Origin: Cinclus cinclus
Taxonomy: Eukaryota; Chordata; Aves; Passeriformes; Cinclidae
Direction of reading: 5' to 3'
DNA length: 64,000 nt
Assembly: GCF_963662255.1 (NCBI RefSeq)
Contig: NC_085046.1
Coordinates: forward strand, 101,821,324-101,885,323
The notes beneath the pieces are model-generated. The model was given only the letters and a program-made list of their open reading frames with translations. It was not told where the DNA came from and ran no database searches. Shown piece by piece: positions 40,551 to 53,097 of the stretch; position 1 is the stretch's first letter; each line of letters starts with the position of its first letter. Position numbers and translations under genes: made by a program.

Positions 40551-42139
40551 TTATGCTACAAACAGCACAGAGGCAAAAAGTCCGGGCTCTATCAACAACT
40601 GAGTCACAAGCTTCAAAGGCAGGTAGATAATGTGGTATGGTTAGTATGATTGCTTTTAGATCTTCTGAAAAAGTAAATAAAGAACACTGCCTTGCTTCTG
40701 CTTTACTCACTAATTCATTCTCCCGAAATGCTTTGGTGTGAAGTGAAAATACACCAGCGCAAGAGTACCTATTACAGCCCTAAGCAGCAGTGCCTGAATT
40801 CAGGAGATGAGAACTGGACGGTGTAATACCATGAAGAGGGGGAAAGAATCACTAAAGGTTAAACATTTAAAAAGTAGAAAAAAATTAAACAGTCACAATA
40901 GCTGTCACATTTATGCATGCTCATCTAACTTTGAACAGATGTTGCAATGTATTTTGCACCAACAGCAACAAATTCTTGTCTCTGTGTGTATGTCTTCTAC
41001 ACTGTCTCTTGGGTTTTTATTGTTGTTTCTTCAAGTTTGTAAGATGCCAGCTTTAGGAACAGCTACAGCAAGCCACCCAGTAACAGACTCTGAGGAGGAA
41101 GGGGAAATCTTTTAAAATAATCATCATCTTTTGACCAACTCAGAAGATTTTCTTGAATCTCCTGCAGTAGACAATAAAAGTGAAATGGAGTGTAATAAAC
41201 ACACAGCATAATGAAGTCAGAACTTGAATTCCATTTAAAATAAGACATGATACGCACACACAGAAAAAAAACCCCAGGAGAAGGAATTTACAGCATAAGG
41301 CACCACAAAGACCACGTAGATACTTTTCCTAGTGCACTTGGAATACCTCCCAGCTGGGCTGCCTGCTCTGCTTTGCCAGCACTGGTGGCTCTCACTGCTA
41401 TTTCACACACACAGCCTTTCAAGAACCCCCTCTGCACAGCTAGTACGGAACGGCCAGTACAATGTACATTCACACCTTAACCTAAATCACGTAAATTCAC
41501 TCATACACAAATCCTAAAAGCAGGATAATACTGTGTTTTTCAAATAGTTAGCCACACTGCCAGTTTCTATTCAAAAGGGAGTTAGTGTCATCTGATTTCA
41601 CACACTGTAACTCCTGAGCACTCCTCTCCTGATGCTTACAGGTGCAGCATTACTTGTTCTTCACTCACCAATAATTCATGATCTGTTCCCCATAGATCAG
41701 AGGAGATCACAACCTAATAGTTCCACCTAGCCTTAAACTACATTATGTTGCACATCTGCAGCAAAACCAATTAACCACTGGAATTCCACTAGGTACTTAA
41801 TAAATATTTAAAGCCAAAAGATAATTTAGTCATAATATATAGGACATTTTCTGTAAAAGACAGAATTTTAAATAACTAATTCCATATCAATGTACTCATA
41901 AGAGACTATATGCAACACCTGTGCAACAGCAGAGCACCTGTCCAATCACACATTTGGCCAACACAAAAAAGACCCAAGAAACACCAAATAAGTGTATTAT
42001 ATTGTACAATCATCTGGACAAGATCCAAAATCATGTTTCAATCACTAAACTTATATACACCATACAAATATTTTTCACCAATGAAGCGACAGTTTGCAAG
42101 ACTGAAGCATTTTCCCACATCTGCCTGAAGAACTCAAAC

Positions 42140-42172
42140 ATATATATATGTATGTACACACATATATATACA
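42140..42172. repeat. interrupted TA/CA dinucleotide repeat
   Basis: Alternating ATATATG, TATGTACACAC and ATATATATAC units, a typical degenerate microsatellite. Confidence 0.85.
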
Positions 42173-42277
42173 GACCTTTCACAGCTGCACAAAACTCAGT
42201 TTTAGTCTTGTACATACATGTTGGAATTCATTAAAATAGGTATAAGAATATATTAGCTTAAGTTCAACAGTATAAAA

Positions 42278-42279
<2 letters not shown>

Positions 42280-42317
<38 letters not shown>
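42280..42317. repeat. AT dinucleotide microsatellite
   Basis: About 18 uninterrupted AT units, likely length-polymorphic between individuals. Confidence 0.97.
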
Positions 42318-42319
<2 letters not shown>

Positions 42320-45300
42320 ACAACTTCTGTCATGACAATGGCAATCCAAATAATCCCATTCACAGATCTACTGGACTATTTTGAAAGAGCAGTTATTTGC
42401 TTTGTGCAATCAGCCAGCTTGGGAAAAGGATAAAGCATCATGGTTGTATTTTTTTAAACTCACCACGTGGGGTTTGTTTGCTTTAGTTTTTAAGTCATAA
42501 ACACTATAACTTCTGAAGGATATCAAAAAGAAAAGAAGAAAAGCACATTCACCTCAAACTTTGCCCCAATACAGTTTTTTCCAGTACTGACAGGTCAGAT
42601 AACACCAACTAAGTGAGTAAACAAATCTATTTTCATTTCATGCTAAATTAAAAACACACTGGGCTGCCCAGACTGAGAAAAGTGTGGAAAATTTAAAAAA
42701 AGAAAAAGTTTCCTAATTTTAAAGATTTTTTTTAAAGTGCAAATTATCACTGCAAAGAAAGACACAAGACAGTACCAATTTATGGTCAATATGCATACAA
42801 GAACTTGGAAAATTAACCTAAATGCACAAACTCTACCTAAATGCACGTGTAATGAAGTGCACAAAAAAAAAAACAACTCTTCAGACAGCATGTAATCTGT
42901 TCAGTTGCAACATACTTTAACTAGTTTTCATGAATAAACTGAAAACTTTTGAGTTTGTTGCTGCCTGTCATTTAATTTCATTTTGCCCTTTCCTATACAT
43001 AGAAAATGAGATAAATACTTCTTTATGTTCCACATTCCCCACACATTCGTTTTTTTTTTCTCTTCTGCTTTGCAGTTATCTACTTTGTGTTTTCCCTTCC
43101 CTTTCTTTTCCCAGTTCTATTTATATTGCCCCTCTTTCTTCTCCATGCTTCAAATACTTCTGATATACCAACAGCATTTTATATCAGACAAACTTAAATA
43201 TTCTAAGCAATATAATTACAGCCAAAAATACGTGGAACTGTTGTTGATGCTGCTTGGAGACTCGTGAATCTCTGTTGGTGACAGCTTTCATCAGCAGCCT
43301 ACAGCTCTCCTCCAAAGCACCAAAAACCCATGGCCATCATCACATGCACAAACCACTGCATCAACTTTTCTGTGCAGGTATTCTGGTCATCAGCTGCTGA
43401 CAAGGAACCAAAGGAATAGTAAAATGGAAATGCAGTCCACCACTGGTGCAGGGATAAATTTCAGTCCTACAAGTAACAGTCTGCATTGTAAAAAAGCCAC
43501 GGTAAAATCAGGCAGAACTTGAAGCTTCAAATTGTAGCAGCTTCTGTTTAAAATGCCCTCCTTCCTCCAGGAAACAGTACTCCACCCAAACAACTACAAT
43601 TACTACTAGAGCAAGAAGGATGGGATACTAATGCAGAAAAAAAAGGCTAAATATAAGTAGTGTTTTGAGTCCTGAGAGTGTCAAATAATAAGACTGCAAA
43701 TGGAAAAAAAGTACTCTAAATTTAGGAGGTTTGTTTTTTCAATTTTTCTGCAGCCCTGAGTCAAATGTTAGCTCTGGGGAAATGTTCACTGGTATCTTTC
43801 ATGCACACAACTCCAATATTCATAATTCTTTTGATGTGCAAGTGTGAAGAGGTGATGTGTTTTAACTCCTTCATTTTCTCTTGCTTTCAACTGACAGTTC
43901 TTAAAATTGGCATTTATGTGTCCATATGCATGGTCATGGAGACAAATAAAAAAGCTGCTATATGACTACTTGCAATGAACACTACTTAGTCATCTGCATT
44001 TTGCAATATTTTAAAGAACTTTTTAAAAATCCCAAAACACTGCACATTTCTTTTAGCAATTTCTGAAACCTCAGCTATAAGACACCAACTCCTAATTAGG
44101 AGTCTGACATGGTAATTAATTTAAACACAGAATAGCCTATAACCTTACCACTGTTCAGTGATTACTAGCAAGATGCTTTTACCACGATTATAAACTCTAC
44201 AATTCTCTGAAAACATGAACTTTAATCCCCTGGAAATGACCATCACGTGTCATGTCATTACTTAGCACACTTCTGGCAAGAACAAAATTTACTGCCAAAA
44301 GGATAAATAAGAAATGAGAATAGCAATGGAGACTTAAATTACATATGTCTCAAATGAACCCATACCCCTGTGAATAGCAGCATGCCTGGGATCTAAACAT
44401 GTCTAGCCAGGCCCATTTCTCTTGAGTCTTTTCTTATTTCTTCTCCAAACAAAGAGAAAGGTTCAGGTTTCTACAACACTTGGAATTAATGCAACCCTAC
44501 TGAAATGGCTGCCAAAAATAGTTACATGAATGAGGAAACAAAACAAGTATAGAAAAATCTTCAGATGTGGTATCATGTACTATAGTTCTTCTGCATCAAG
44601 AAAGCATGTTTGTGCTTGTTGATCCTTTCCACAAACTCCTCTAGAGGCATCACTCATTCTTCCTTCCACTGCTTTAACTCCCCACAGTATCACAGCTAGA
44701 GAGGGACCTTTCTTTCCTTGCCAGTGTCATCTGGGACAAAACTCACTTACAACTTAGCAATTCTTATCTTCAATTAGGGATTTTCCTCCACTGGGATTTT
44801 TTTTAATACATTTTACTCATTTTATTGGTTCTGCAATTTGTTTTTTTGTTTAGTATCGTCCTGTCTTTTCTTTTTGCTGAACTTTTCAACTGCTATTAAC
44901 GTACTTAAGTCTATGGTTTTAAGCTACATGAATCTGAGAACCAAATTAAAATGTTTTCTGGAGCAAGACTCCTCCTTGATATAGGTCATCATTTTATTAT
45001 TTGAAAAAAAAAGACAATCAGAAGCAGTCAATGGTACAGCCATACTCTTCTCACTGAACAAAACTAGGACAGACAGCAATAGGAGTTTTTATTACTGACA
45101 CCGTTAAAAAGTATTTGTCAATACTGTGGAAAGGTATTAAGAAAGAGCTTCCTAACAGATACATTTCAAACACAGTGCAATCAGAAACCTAAAAGAAAAA
45201 TCCTTTAACTTCTACCTTTTATATTTTAATATGCACTGGAGTGTTTCTTCTTGTACAAAACTGCTACTCTAACTCACTGAAAAAATTTTAGAGAGTGTAT

Positions 45301-45625
45301 TTTACAAGTTCATGCAAAGGGGCTCCAGAACCTCCTTCCATCCTTAAAGAACTCAAAACTGAACGGGATAACCTCAGTAACACCACCTGGCTTTGAAATT
45401 AACTTTCTCAGGGCTGAGCAGAGGATGCGCTGGAAAACCCTCAGAGGACTCTTCCTACTTTAATTGTTCCGTGACTCTAAACCCTCCCAAAAGCAATTGC
45501 AAAGACACTGCAGCACACAAATGCAAAGCATTACCACTGATCTCTTTTAAAAATCCTGCTGCTTCCACCGACACAGGATTCTGAGTGGGACGGCATTTCT
45601 CCAACTCCATATCTACATTTCACAG

Positions 45626-45679
45626 TCTCTGAAAAGCTGCTAGAACAGCAATACTCATTCTTCAAGGTGGAAAAAACTA
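45626..45679 (+). CDS. candidate short coding exon, unidentified
   Basis: Seen: the plus strand has a strong acceptor (CCATATCTACATTTCACAG) and donor (AAAACTA|GTAAGTG) 54 bases apart. Only the frame that takes two bases is open. It reads SEKLLEQQYSFFKVEKT, leaves one base, and would be helical and charged. The length is a multiple of three, in the same phase as the neighbouring plus candidates at 46891-46929 and 61002-61025. No family is recognised. Confidence 0.25.
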
Positions 45680-46890
45680 GTAAGTGTGAACCAGAGCTGT
45701 GTTACTGCTCCTCCTCTTGGTTTCTAGATCTGTTTCTTGGGAGTCTGTCAATAAATATTCAGGAAAACCTGACAGCAAGAACCTCATAGTCAAGCCCCAT
45801 TTGGCAGAGACTGGCATCTTCTGGCTCCATCTTCTGCCTCCATCTGGTGAGGCTGCCTTTCAAGATTACAAAAGACAGTCAAAACACAACAAAGACTGAA
45901 AGCCACTGTTGCCAAATGTCAATCATGAGTAAATTTCTCTCCTTTTGGGTCTAAATGCTAATTGCTCTAGCGCCAGATTCTACCTGCCGCTGCTCAGAAG
46001 CAGGTGATGTATAAAGTAGCTATCTACTCATTGCAGTGCTCATCATAATGAGAATATGGCTCATTTACAATTTTTGCCTATTAACTTCTGGTAGCACACT
46101 ATTCATATAAACCAATTTGGCATAGAGATCAAAGCTGTAATGTATGCATTTTTGTTTCATCTTGTACGCTGCCTTTTAATTTTATTTTTTCCTTTGGAAA
46201 GATTCTCCAGCACCTTTAACAAGTAATTTACAGAATGGGCTGCTATACAGCCATGGCTGGGAGCTGCACTACACCCATCCTTCCTAACAGCATCCAGATC
46301 TGCAGATAGACAGAAACCATTTCACCCACATTCACACACTTACTATGTAGGAGACAGACACTAGAAACAGAAGATTAAAATTTAACTTTTAAATAATATA
46401 AAAAAACAGAAGTAGACATTTTTCATCACTGATGTTTTTACTTGTTGCATTTAGTCAGCAAAAACAAAACTGATTCTTCCTAATACTTTCTGACTTCATA
46501 AACAAATATTTATTTCCCAGTACCATGGGGTTTTGCATGCAAATAGGAAATATATAGGAAAATACTATAATACATAAACTATGCAAATGAAGGTATCTCT
46601 CAGTTTCCTAATGTTATTTTAATTAAGAAATGGCTTAATAGTAACACTTTTATTTCTAACAATAGATTTTCCTAGTTAAACCTGAATACTTAACTGTCAT
46701 TTTAAATGTTTATACTACCAAGTATGTAAAAATGTAACAGTTACCCAGGTTTTAGCATACAAGGTCAAACCCACCACATTTTCAAGAGCTGCACACTGCC
46801 TCTGGCAGGAACTATTAACTGGAACTTCAGGAAATAAAAATACCCATAATGCAACTAACCAGTTTCATTGAGTTTTTTGGTGCACTTTAG

Positions 46891-46929
46891 AGAAACAATC
46901 CCGCCATCAACAAGTCGAAAAAACTGCAG
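46891..46929 (+). CDS. candidate 39-base exon, unidentified
   Basis: Seen: the acceptor tract GAGTTTTTTGGTGCACTTTAG and the donor CTGCAG|GTAATA enclose 39 bases. All three frames are open, so length and phase carry little weight. In the phase set by 45626-45679 it reads KQSRHQQVEKTA. Two CpGs are present, against a CpG-poor background. It may be a cassette exon or a chance pair. Confidence 0.2.
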
Positions 46930-49900
46930 GTAATATATTTGGGCATTATTAAGAGTTGTGAGTCTTTAACGAGAACACTCTTAATCAATAAAAATGGCAA
47001 AGCCCAATCGGTTTTGCTTCCTTCTCCTTGATTATACCAACTCAGAAACTCCCAATGCTACAAATTACCACTTCTAATCCTTCTCCTATACAGCAGAATC
47101 CCTCTTCCTTTACAGGGAGGGGGGTCAAGGTGAAATGCCTGTGATGTAGAGCTGAAGCCTTGCAGTTCCCTATTTCCCAAGCCCTCCAGACAAGAAAACT
47201 GGTGCACGTGAACCAAATCCAAGCGATGCTAATGCATTAATGACTGACATGTGGCAGAGGCACAGACACATAGATGCAGCTTGACATTAATGGAGAGATT
47301 CGCCTGTGGTCATGCACAGAGGGGGGGGGCAAAACCAGACCCACCTGCCTCATGTTTTAACCTGAGTATGAAATCAAATGTCAGGGAAGATTAATTAGAT
47401 GCCAGGAGTTTTATTCTCTTCTGTTGATAGAAAAAGCACATTTCCATAATGTGAGGAAGCATTTATGTGGATAGCAAATCAGGTTGACATTGAGAGAAGG
47501 TTTACTTTATTGTGAATGCTAGCTGTGTGGTGCTTGTCAGCGCAATTACTTTCTACTCAAGTGGTTTGCTTCTTAACATTTTATTATCTTAACAATAAAA
47601 ACCCTGGAAGCAATAATTATTTATTATGCTAATTCTTTAGCTTTCTTCTTATTAAGTTCTGCCAGACCATTAAAATTTGCTGTTTTCCAGAAATAAACCT
47701 AATTTATTAATATTCAGCCAATTATGGAAAAAAGAAAGAAGGCAAAAACAATCTCTTTACTGGTAATTAGTTACTAACCAGTCAATTTGTACGCCTATCA
47801 GCTTCCCCATAAATTCTATTTTCATTTATTCAATACCCAACATTTCTAACATCATTCTGATCGAAAACAACTTCAAAACACTAAGTCCACTGTAGAATTT
47901 TTTATAAATAATAATTTAAGCAGTCAGAGGCAGCAGTGCTTTAGACCACTCTGTAAATGCACTATACTCAAGGACTGCATTTTAATTATGGAAACCTTTT
48001 AGAACATCCCTGTTTTATTAACAGTAAGTGAAAGACTATAAACAAGGCTTCAGTATGCACCACTTCTTCTCAATCCTGCCTAAAGCCCCTAAGGGGAAAG
48101 AGCTTCAATGTGCTTTCATTTCTCCCCCCTAGCATTCTCATCTCTGAATGCCTCTTCTCACTGGCTTTAAAATTCATTTAACATAACAACCACACAGTTA
48201 TGCTTTTTTCTTCCCTTTTTCAAATATACAAGTGTTCCCTCCTTTAGGAATAAACACCAAGGCCACAGCTCTCAAACTCCCATGGCATAAATGCAATATA
48301 GGAGACCATAAGCAATCTAAGCAGAAAAGCACTGCAACTAAATGTACCTTGAAAAGCTCTTAGTCTGCAATGCTTTTATAAAGCTTCGTGTCCGTGCACA
48401 AACTGTCCCTACATTTCACGCAGTGACAGTGGTAGTAATCCCTGGAAAACTTCTGGAACAAATTCCCTTGCTCAGAGCTCAGTTCTCCCTGAGCCAGTAC
48501 AGCACTAGCTTCTTCCATGGCAAGGATGCAATGCTCCAAGGTTTGTCAGAGCAGCCCCCCCAGCTTCAGTGAAGAGCACGAACTCCTTGTGTGCTGCCAC
48601 CACACACAAGAGCAGAGCCAGGCTTCTCCATCACTCCCTGCTTCTCAGACAGCTTTCTCCTGTACCTCCCACTGGGAAATCCTGCCTGTGGCAACAGAAA
48701 ATTCCCCATTAATATGTAATATATACCATAATTAGCGCTGTAAAACAGGTAGTTATCTACAACCATCCTCCCATCCCCTCTCCCATAATCATAACAGTTT
48801 ATTTACAGGGGGAAAAAAAAATAAATAAGAACCCCACAAAACTGGCGAAGAACGTCTGATTCTTTTTATTCGTGTTTTTCAAAAGTAAAATTCTACGATT
48901 AAGGTTTTGCTTCTAGAATTTGTCTCCTACATAGGAAGTGTTAAAATATGAGCGCAATGGTTTCTCTCTGCCACCATAGGGCTGGATGCTGTTTGCAAGG
49001 ATGGGTGTACAGCAGCCCACTCTCAGTATCACTAATTAAAGGTGCTGAAGAATCCTTACCAAAAAAAAAACAAAAAACAAAAAAAAAAATTAAAAGGTAG
49101 CATACTAGATCAAACAGAAATGCACATATATACAACTTTGATGTTTTTATCAACAAACCCCTGGCCTTTTGCACAAAAAGAGCATGAAAAAAATCACCAC
49201 AAGAATGCTACTGAAGTTCAGTACCACTTGTTATCCTAAGGGAGAAAACCAAAACCAAACACACCCCATAAAAAAATCAGTCAGGGCCAGACTACAAGTC
49301 ACCAAGACTATTTAATAATATCAGAGTAGACAAGCACTCTTTATAAAGTACTTTTTAAGCACGGAGTCTAGAGATGGAGGAATTAACTTGCTTTTCTGAA
49401 TACATGCATAGCATTATCACCTTAGTCTCACCCAGGTTAGGCCTTTAGGGTTTATAACATTAGTTCAGCCTGTCTAATGAAGTGTGTGCCTCAATGACCT
49501 GCATTATTCTCTCCTACAGAAGCAGCAGCCTGATTTGGAACAGCCATTGCATTCCTAGCCATGCCTCTGACTAAAAATGTAAAAACGTCATGCAAAAAAC
49601 CTCTGAAGTTCTCTTATTCCTGGATCCCAAAAATATTTCATCTGCAAATCTAAGCCAGTGCAAGTTGTATTTGCTACCAAAAGGTACACAAGGTCAATTG
49701 TGAGTTTCAGCATGATTACCCCTCTTCAGCAGAAATTTAGAATGTAGAGCCTATCTCCAGACATCCTGTATTTGATCAGGTGAATACTAGAGTTTTTTTT
49801 TAATAACATGCAATACTTCCCTCAAAAACTATTTGCCTACCAGAATACTTCAAAAAACAAACTTGGGAGCTACACAGCGACTCCTAACAAATTCAGACTG

Positions 49901-50973
49901 CTACAGAACACACCTGAAGACAATTACCTTTTGGCAATGACTTTTGGCTCCTCTACTCACCATACTATAATAAATATACAGCACCTAATTCAAGAGAATC
50001 GATGTACATGGAACAGTCCAAGGCTAAAGCATGTGATTTTCTCTCTCTTAGGACAGACACCATTTTTTATTACTATATTCTAAAAAGTATATTATTAAAT
50101 GTGATGCAGAAAGACTAAAAGTAATGCAAGAATATAAACAGAAAAAGCTCTTTAAAAAGCATAAGATGATGTGATACAAACTATACAGCCCATTATTTTC
50201 ATTTATTACCCATGTATGTCAAATGGCATTAATTTACAATAGTAAAAAGCAAAGCCATTAAGCACATACAGAGCTCTGAGAATTGCAGGTGTGAAACAGA
50301 CCAGTTTCTCACAACAGCTTTGAGTTCTGCTGTGCATTAAGTGCAGAGAGCAAAACTCCATAGCACTGCAACTCTACCTTGTGTATGCACACAGAACTGT
50401 GTGGAGTAGCTGTGAATATTTTCTCTTAAAGAAAATTAATTGCCCTGAGTGCAATATTCCTATATCAAAGGCACAATAGTTCAGAGTCACCTTCCACATC
50501 AACATAAAAATTTATCGCAAGTGATGTCAAAATCCACTAAGCTGCACTTTGTTTATTACTGATTCATTGCTGGAGGCAATTAGCTCCATCCCCAACTGGG
50601 CTGCATTAGCAGGCTGACTCCAGAGCAAAGTCAGAGTGGGGAGCACGAAGCAGCTCTGAAAACAGATAGATTTGAACAGAAACAGATGACGAGTGCTCAC
50701 AAAATCTATGGCATAGCTGCGTGATAAGGCATGTATTTTCCATCTCTAGGTGGGTAGTATCTTCAGAAACAAAAATAACTCCAGTGACTTAAGAGTTCAT
50801 CTACCTGAACTATTACAGGAACATACCTCTACTAAATCCATTATCCCATTATACAACGGCAGCCATTATACAGTTTTTGAAAGATTTAAACTATTCCCAC
50901 GTAAGTGGACCTGTACCCAGTGTGTGTACAAGAGATCAGAGTAATCCTTTTCTAGTCCTAATCACAGCCTCAC

Positions 50974-51076
50974 CTCAGCTAATCTTACTGCTTTCAGATA
51001 CCTGAGAACATGTTTGGAAACCCCCAGAGCTATTCTTGAAGTCACCCTGCTTTTCAAACTTATGATTGTGTCAGTA
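50974..51076 (-). CDS. candidate internal coding exon, unidentified protein
   Basis: Seen: the minus strand has a strong acceptor (a TTTCTTTTGCTGGCTTCTACAG tract) and a strong donor (GCTGAG|GTGAGG) 103 bases apart. Only one of the three frames is open. It starts with one base completing a codon and ends in phase 0. The 34 residues contain TDTIISLKSRVTSRIALGVS and KHVLRYLKAVRLAE, a basic and probably helical segment. It could belong to the same minus-strand gene as 60572-60711, but the phases do not join directly, so at least one exon would be missing between them. I do not recognise the family. Evidence is limited to splice signals and frame, so a chance pseudo-exon remains possible. Confidence 0.4.
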
Positions 51077-52734
51077 CTGTAGAAGCCAGCAAAAGAAATC
51101 AGCTGCAGTCTCAGAGCTACGTAGCGCTGCAGACTCCAGTAAAACTTGCTCCTGTCATTAAAGAGAAGAAACAGAACCCAACCAGCATTCAGCTTCCCAA
51201 AGCTCTGTGATCTAATTCTACACAAAAGGCTTAATAAGGTTTAGGCTCATAATACAATTAGTAATTTAGCTCACAAATTAGACTATCTATTAACACTCCA
51301 GCAGAGACATGAGCTATACAAGGATTAAGAAGGAATCTGCTGCTCTCAATATGGGAGCGAGAACTTGAATGCTTTAATAGACCGCTTCAGCTTCTGCTAA
51401 TGTGAACATACACTGCGTTGTACTGGATGTTGTGAGCATGGCCAGCAGCCTGCTCATACATTGAAATTTCATCAGTAGGAACCACAGTAACAGCTTGCAC
51501 AGTAATTACAGAGTGGCAACTTTTGAGCTCATCTTAAAGCATAATTTTGACTAGTAAAAATATGTACCTTTAGCGTGAAATACATTGCATATGCATCAGA
51601 AGAGCACATAGAAACAAGGGCCAAAATTAACAGATCAGCATAGATAAACCTAGGTCAACCCAAGGTATGGATATTATATTATACAATATTTAACTGCAAT
51701 ATTTGAACAAAGAAGTGACCCTCTTCCAAATCTCTGCACACCACATTTATTCTGTATCTAGTAAGAATGGAAGCAGACATATGTAATAAAAGATTATTTA
51801 TTATCTTCTCCCACAAACAGTGCCCAAAAGGTTTTTAAAAAGAGCTGGTATCTCTAGCATGTTTCTTAATGGCACATTGCTCACACAGAAAAATACTCCA
51901 GATGAGTTTTCAAAGGTAGGCTAAAAACCCACTCTACTTATCATAACAAACTAAAATTTCAACAGCTCTGTTTGGAAAGTGTTATTCCAATTTCCAGCAA
52001 ACTATACATGCAACTACGTTTCTACAAAATGCCAATATTGATGTGTTCATGCTGACTTCTGTTAACATCTTATTGACTTGCAAAAACAGGAGCTTTTTCT
52101 AATTACTTTGACAGTACGCCCAAAACTGACTGTATTCATCTTGAGGTTTTAAACTTGTGTTTGTATAATTAGGGCCCGTATTACTAATTCATTTTAGCTT
52201 GAAAACAAACAAAAAATCTTCATCAGTTTACTTCACACTCTAGTAAAAACCATTCACACCCAAATAATATTCTGAACAACATCCATCTGGTCTGAAATGT
52301 AGATCTGGCCACCGCATCTCATTCCCCACCAGCACTGCCTACTGCTGCAAAGTGTTCAGTGTGAACACACCCACTGCAAAGCAAGACTTAAACTTCACTC
52401 ATTCACAGTGCTTGCTCATAAGCACATGCCTTGCTGTCATGTGTGTTAGCACACGCATGGGACCATTTTGGTCTTATCTGTCTCAAGGAGAAATAAAAAA
52501 GGCAAACCCTCTAAAGTGTTATGAACGATATTCAGGCAGTCAGGAATTGTATCCCCAAGCTTGCACCATAGCCACCCAGAGGCTCCACAGCCTTCTGAAA
52601 ACATGCACATACTTCTCCAATCCCTAAGGGCAAAAGTGTCCCAGAGCAACACAGGAAATCCACATTAGAGCTGCCACCCTGCAGGCTCAGCTCTCTCCCC
52701 AGCTCAGGCACTGCTGCCCAGAGGATGGCAAATT

Positions 52735-53097
52735 ATTCCAGGAGAAGCCACAGGGACACCTCATAACAGCTTTTCAGTATCTGAATAGGGCCTACAAGGA
52801 TGCCAGAGAAGGTCACTTCATCAGGAATTGTAGTGATAGGACAATGGGAAATGGCCTCCAACTGAGAGTAGATTTAGATTATATATTAGGAAAAAATTCT
52901 TTACTGTGTGTGTGGGTGGTGAGGCACTGGAACAGGTTGCTCAGAGAAGTCTGAGATGCCCCAGTGTGGCAGTGTTGAAGGCCAGGTTGGACAGGGTTTG
53001 AGCAACCATGTCCAGTGGGGGGTGTCCCTGTCCATAAGAGTCTTGAAAATAGATGATCTTCATGGCCCTGTCCAACCCAAGCCATTCTATGATTTCA
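52735..53097 (+). mobile_element. CR1 non-LTR retrotransposon, 3' part
   Basis: On the plus strand this carries the CR1 order: 'AGCTTTTCAGTATCTGAATA', 'GATAGGACAATGGGAAATGG', a degenerate 'CACTGGAACAGGTTGCTCAG', 'GGCCAGGTTGGACAGGGTTT', and a terminus at 'CCATTCTATGATTTC' near 53083-53097. The reading frame is broken, so it is an old 5'-truncated copy. The left boundary is soft, because similarity fades between about 52690 and 52740. Confidence 0.93.

Larger units (their letters stand above)
40551..52734. other. A+T-rich intron-like sequence
   Basis: G+C-richer patches at about 41330-41470 and 48340-48690 have no recognised product. A run of nine or so G lies at about 47321-47330. No gene beyond the listed exon candidates can be supported. 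Confidence 0.5.

Noticed and set aside
52446..53085. Minus-strand frames across the right-hand CR1
   Set aside because: They are antisense to the plus-strand CR1 copy or its flank and carry no independent support.
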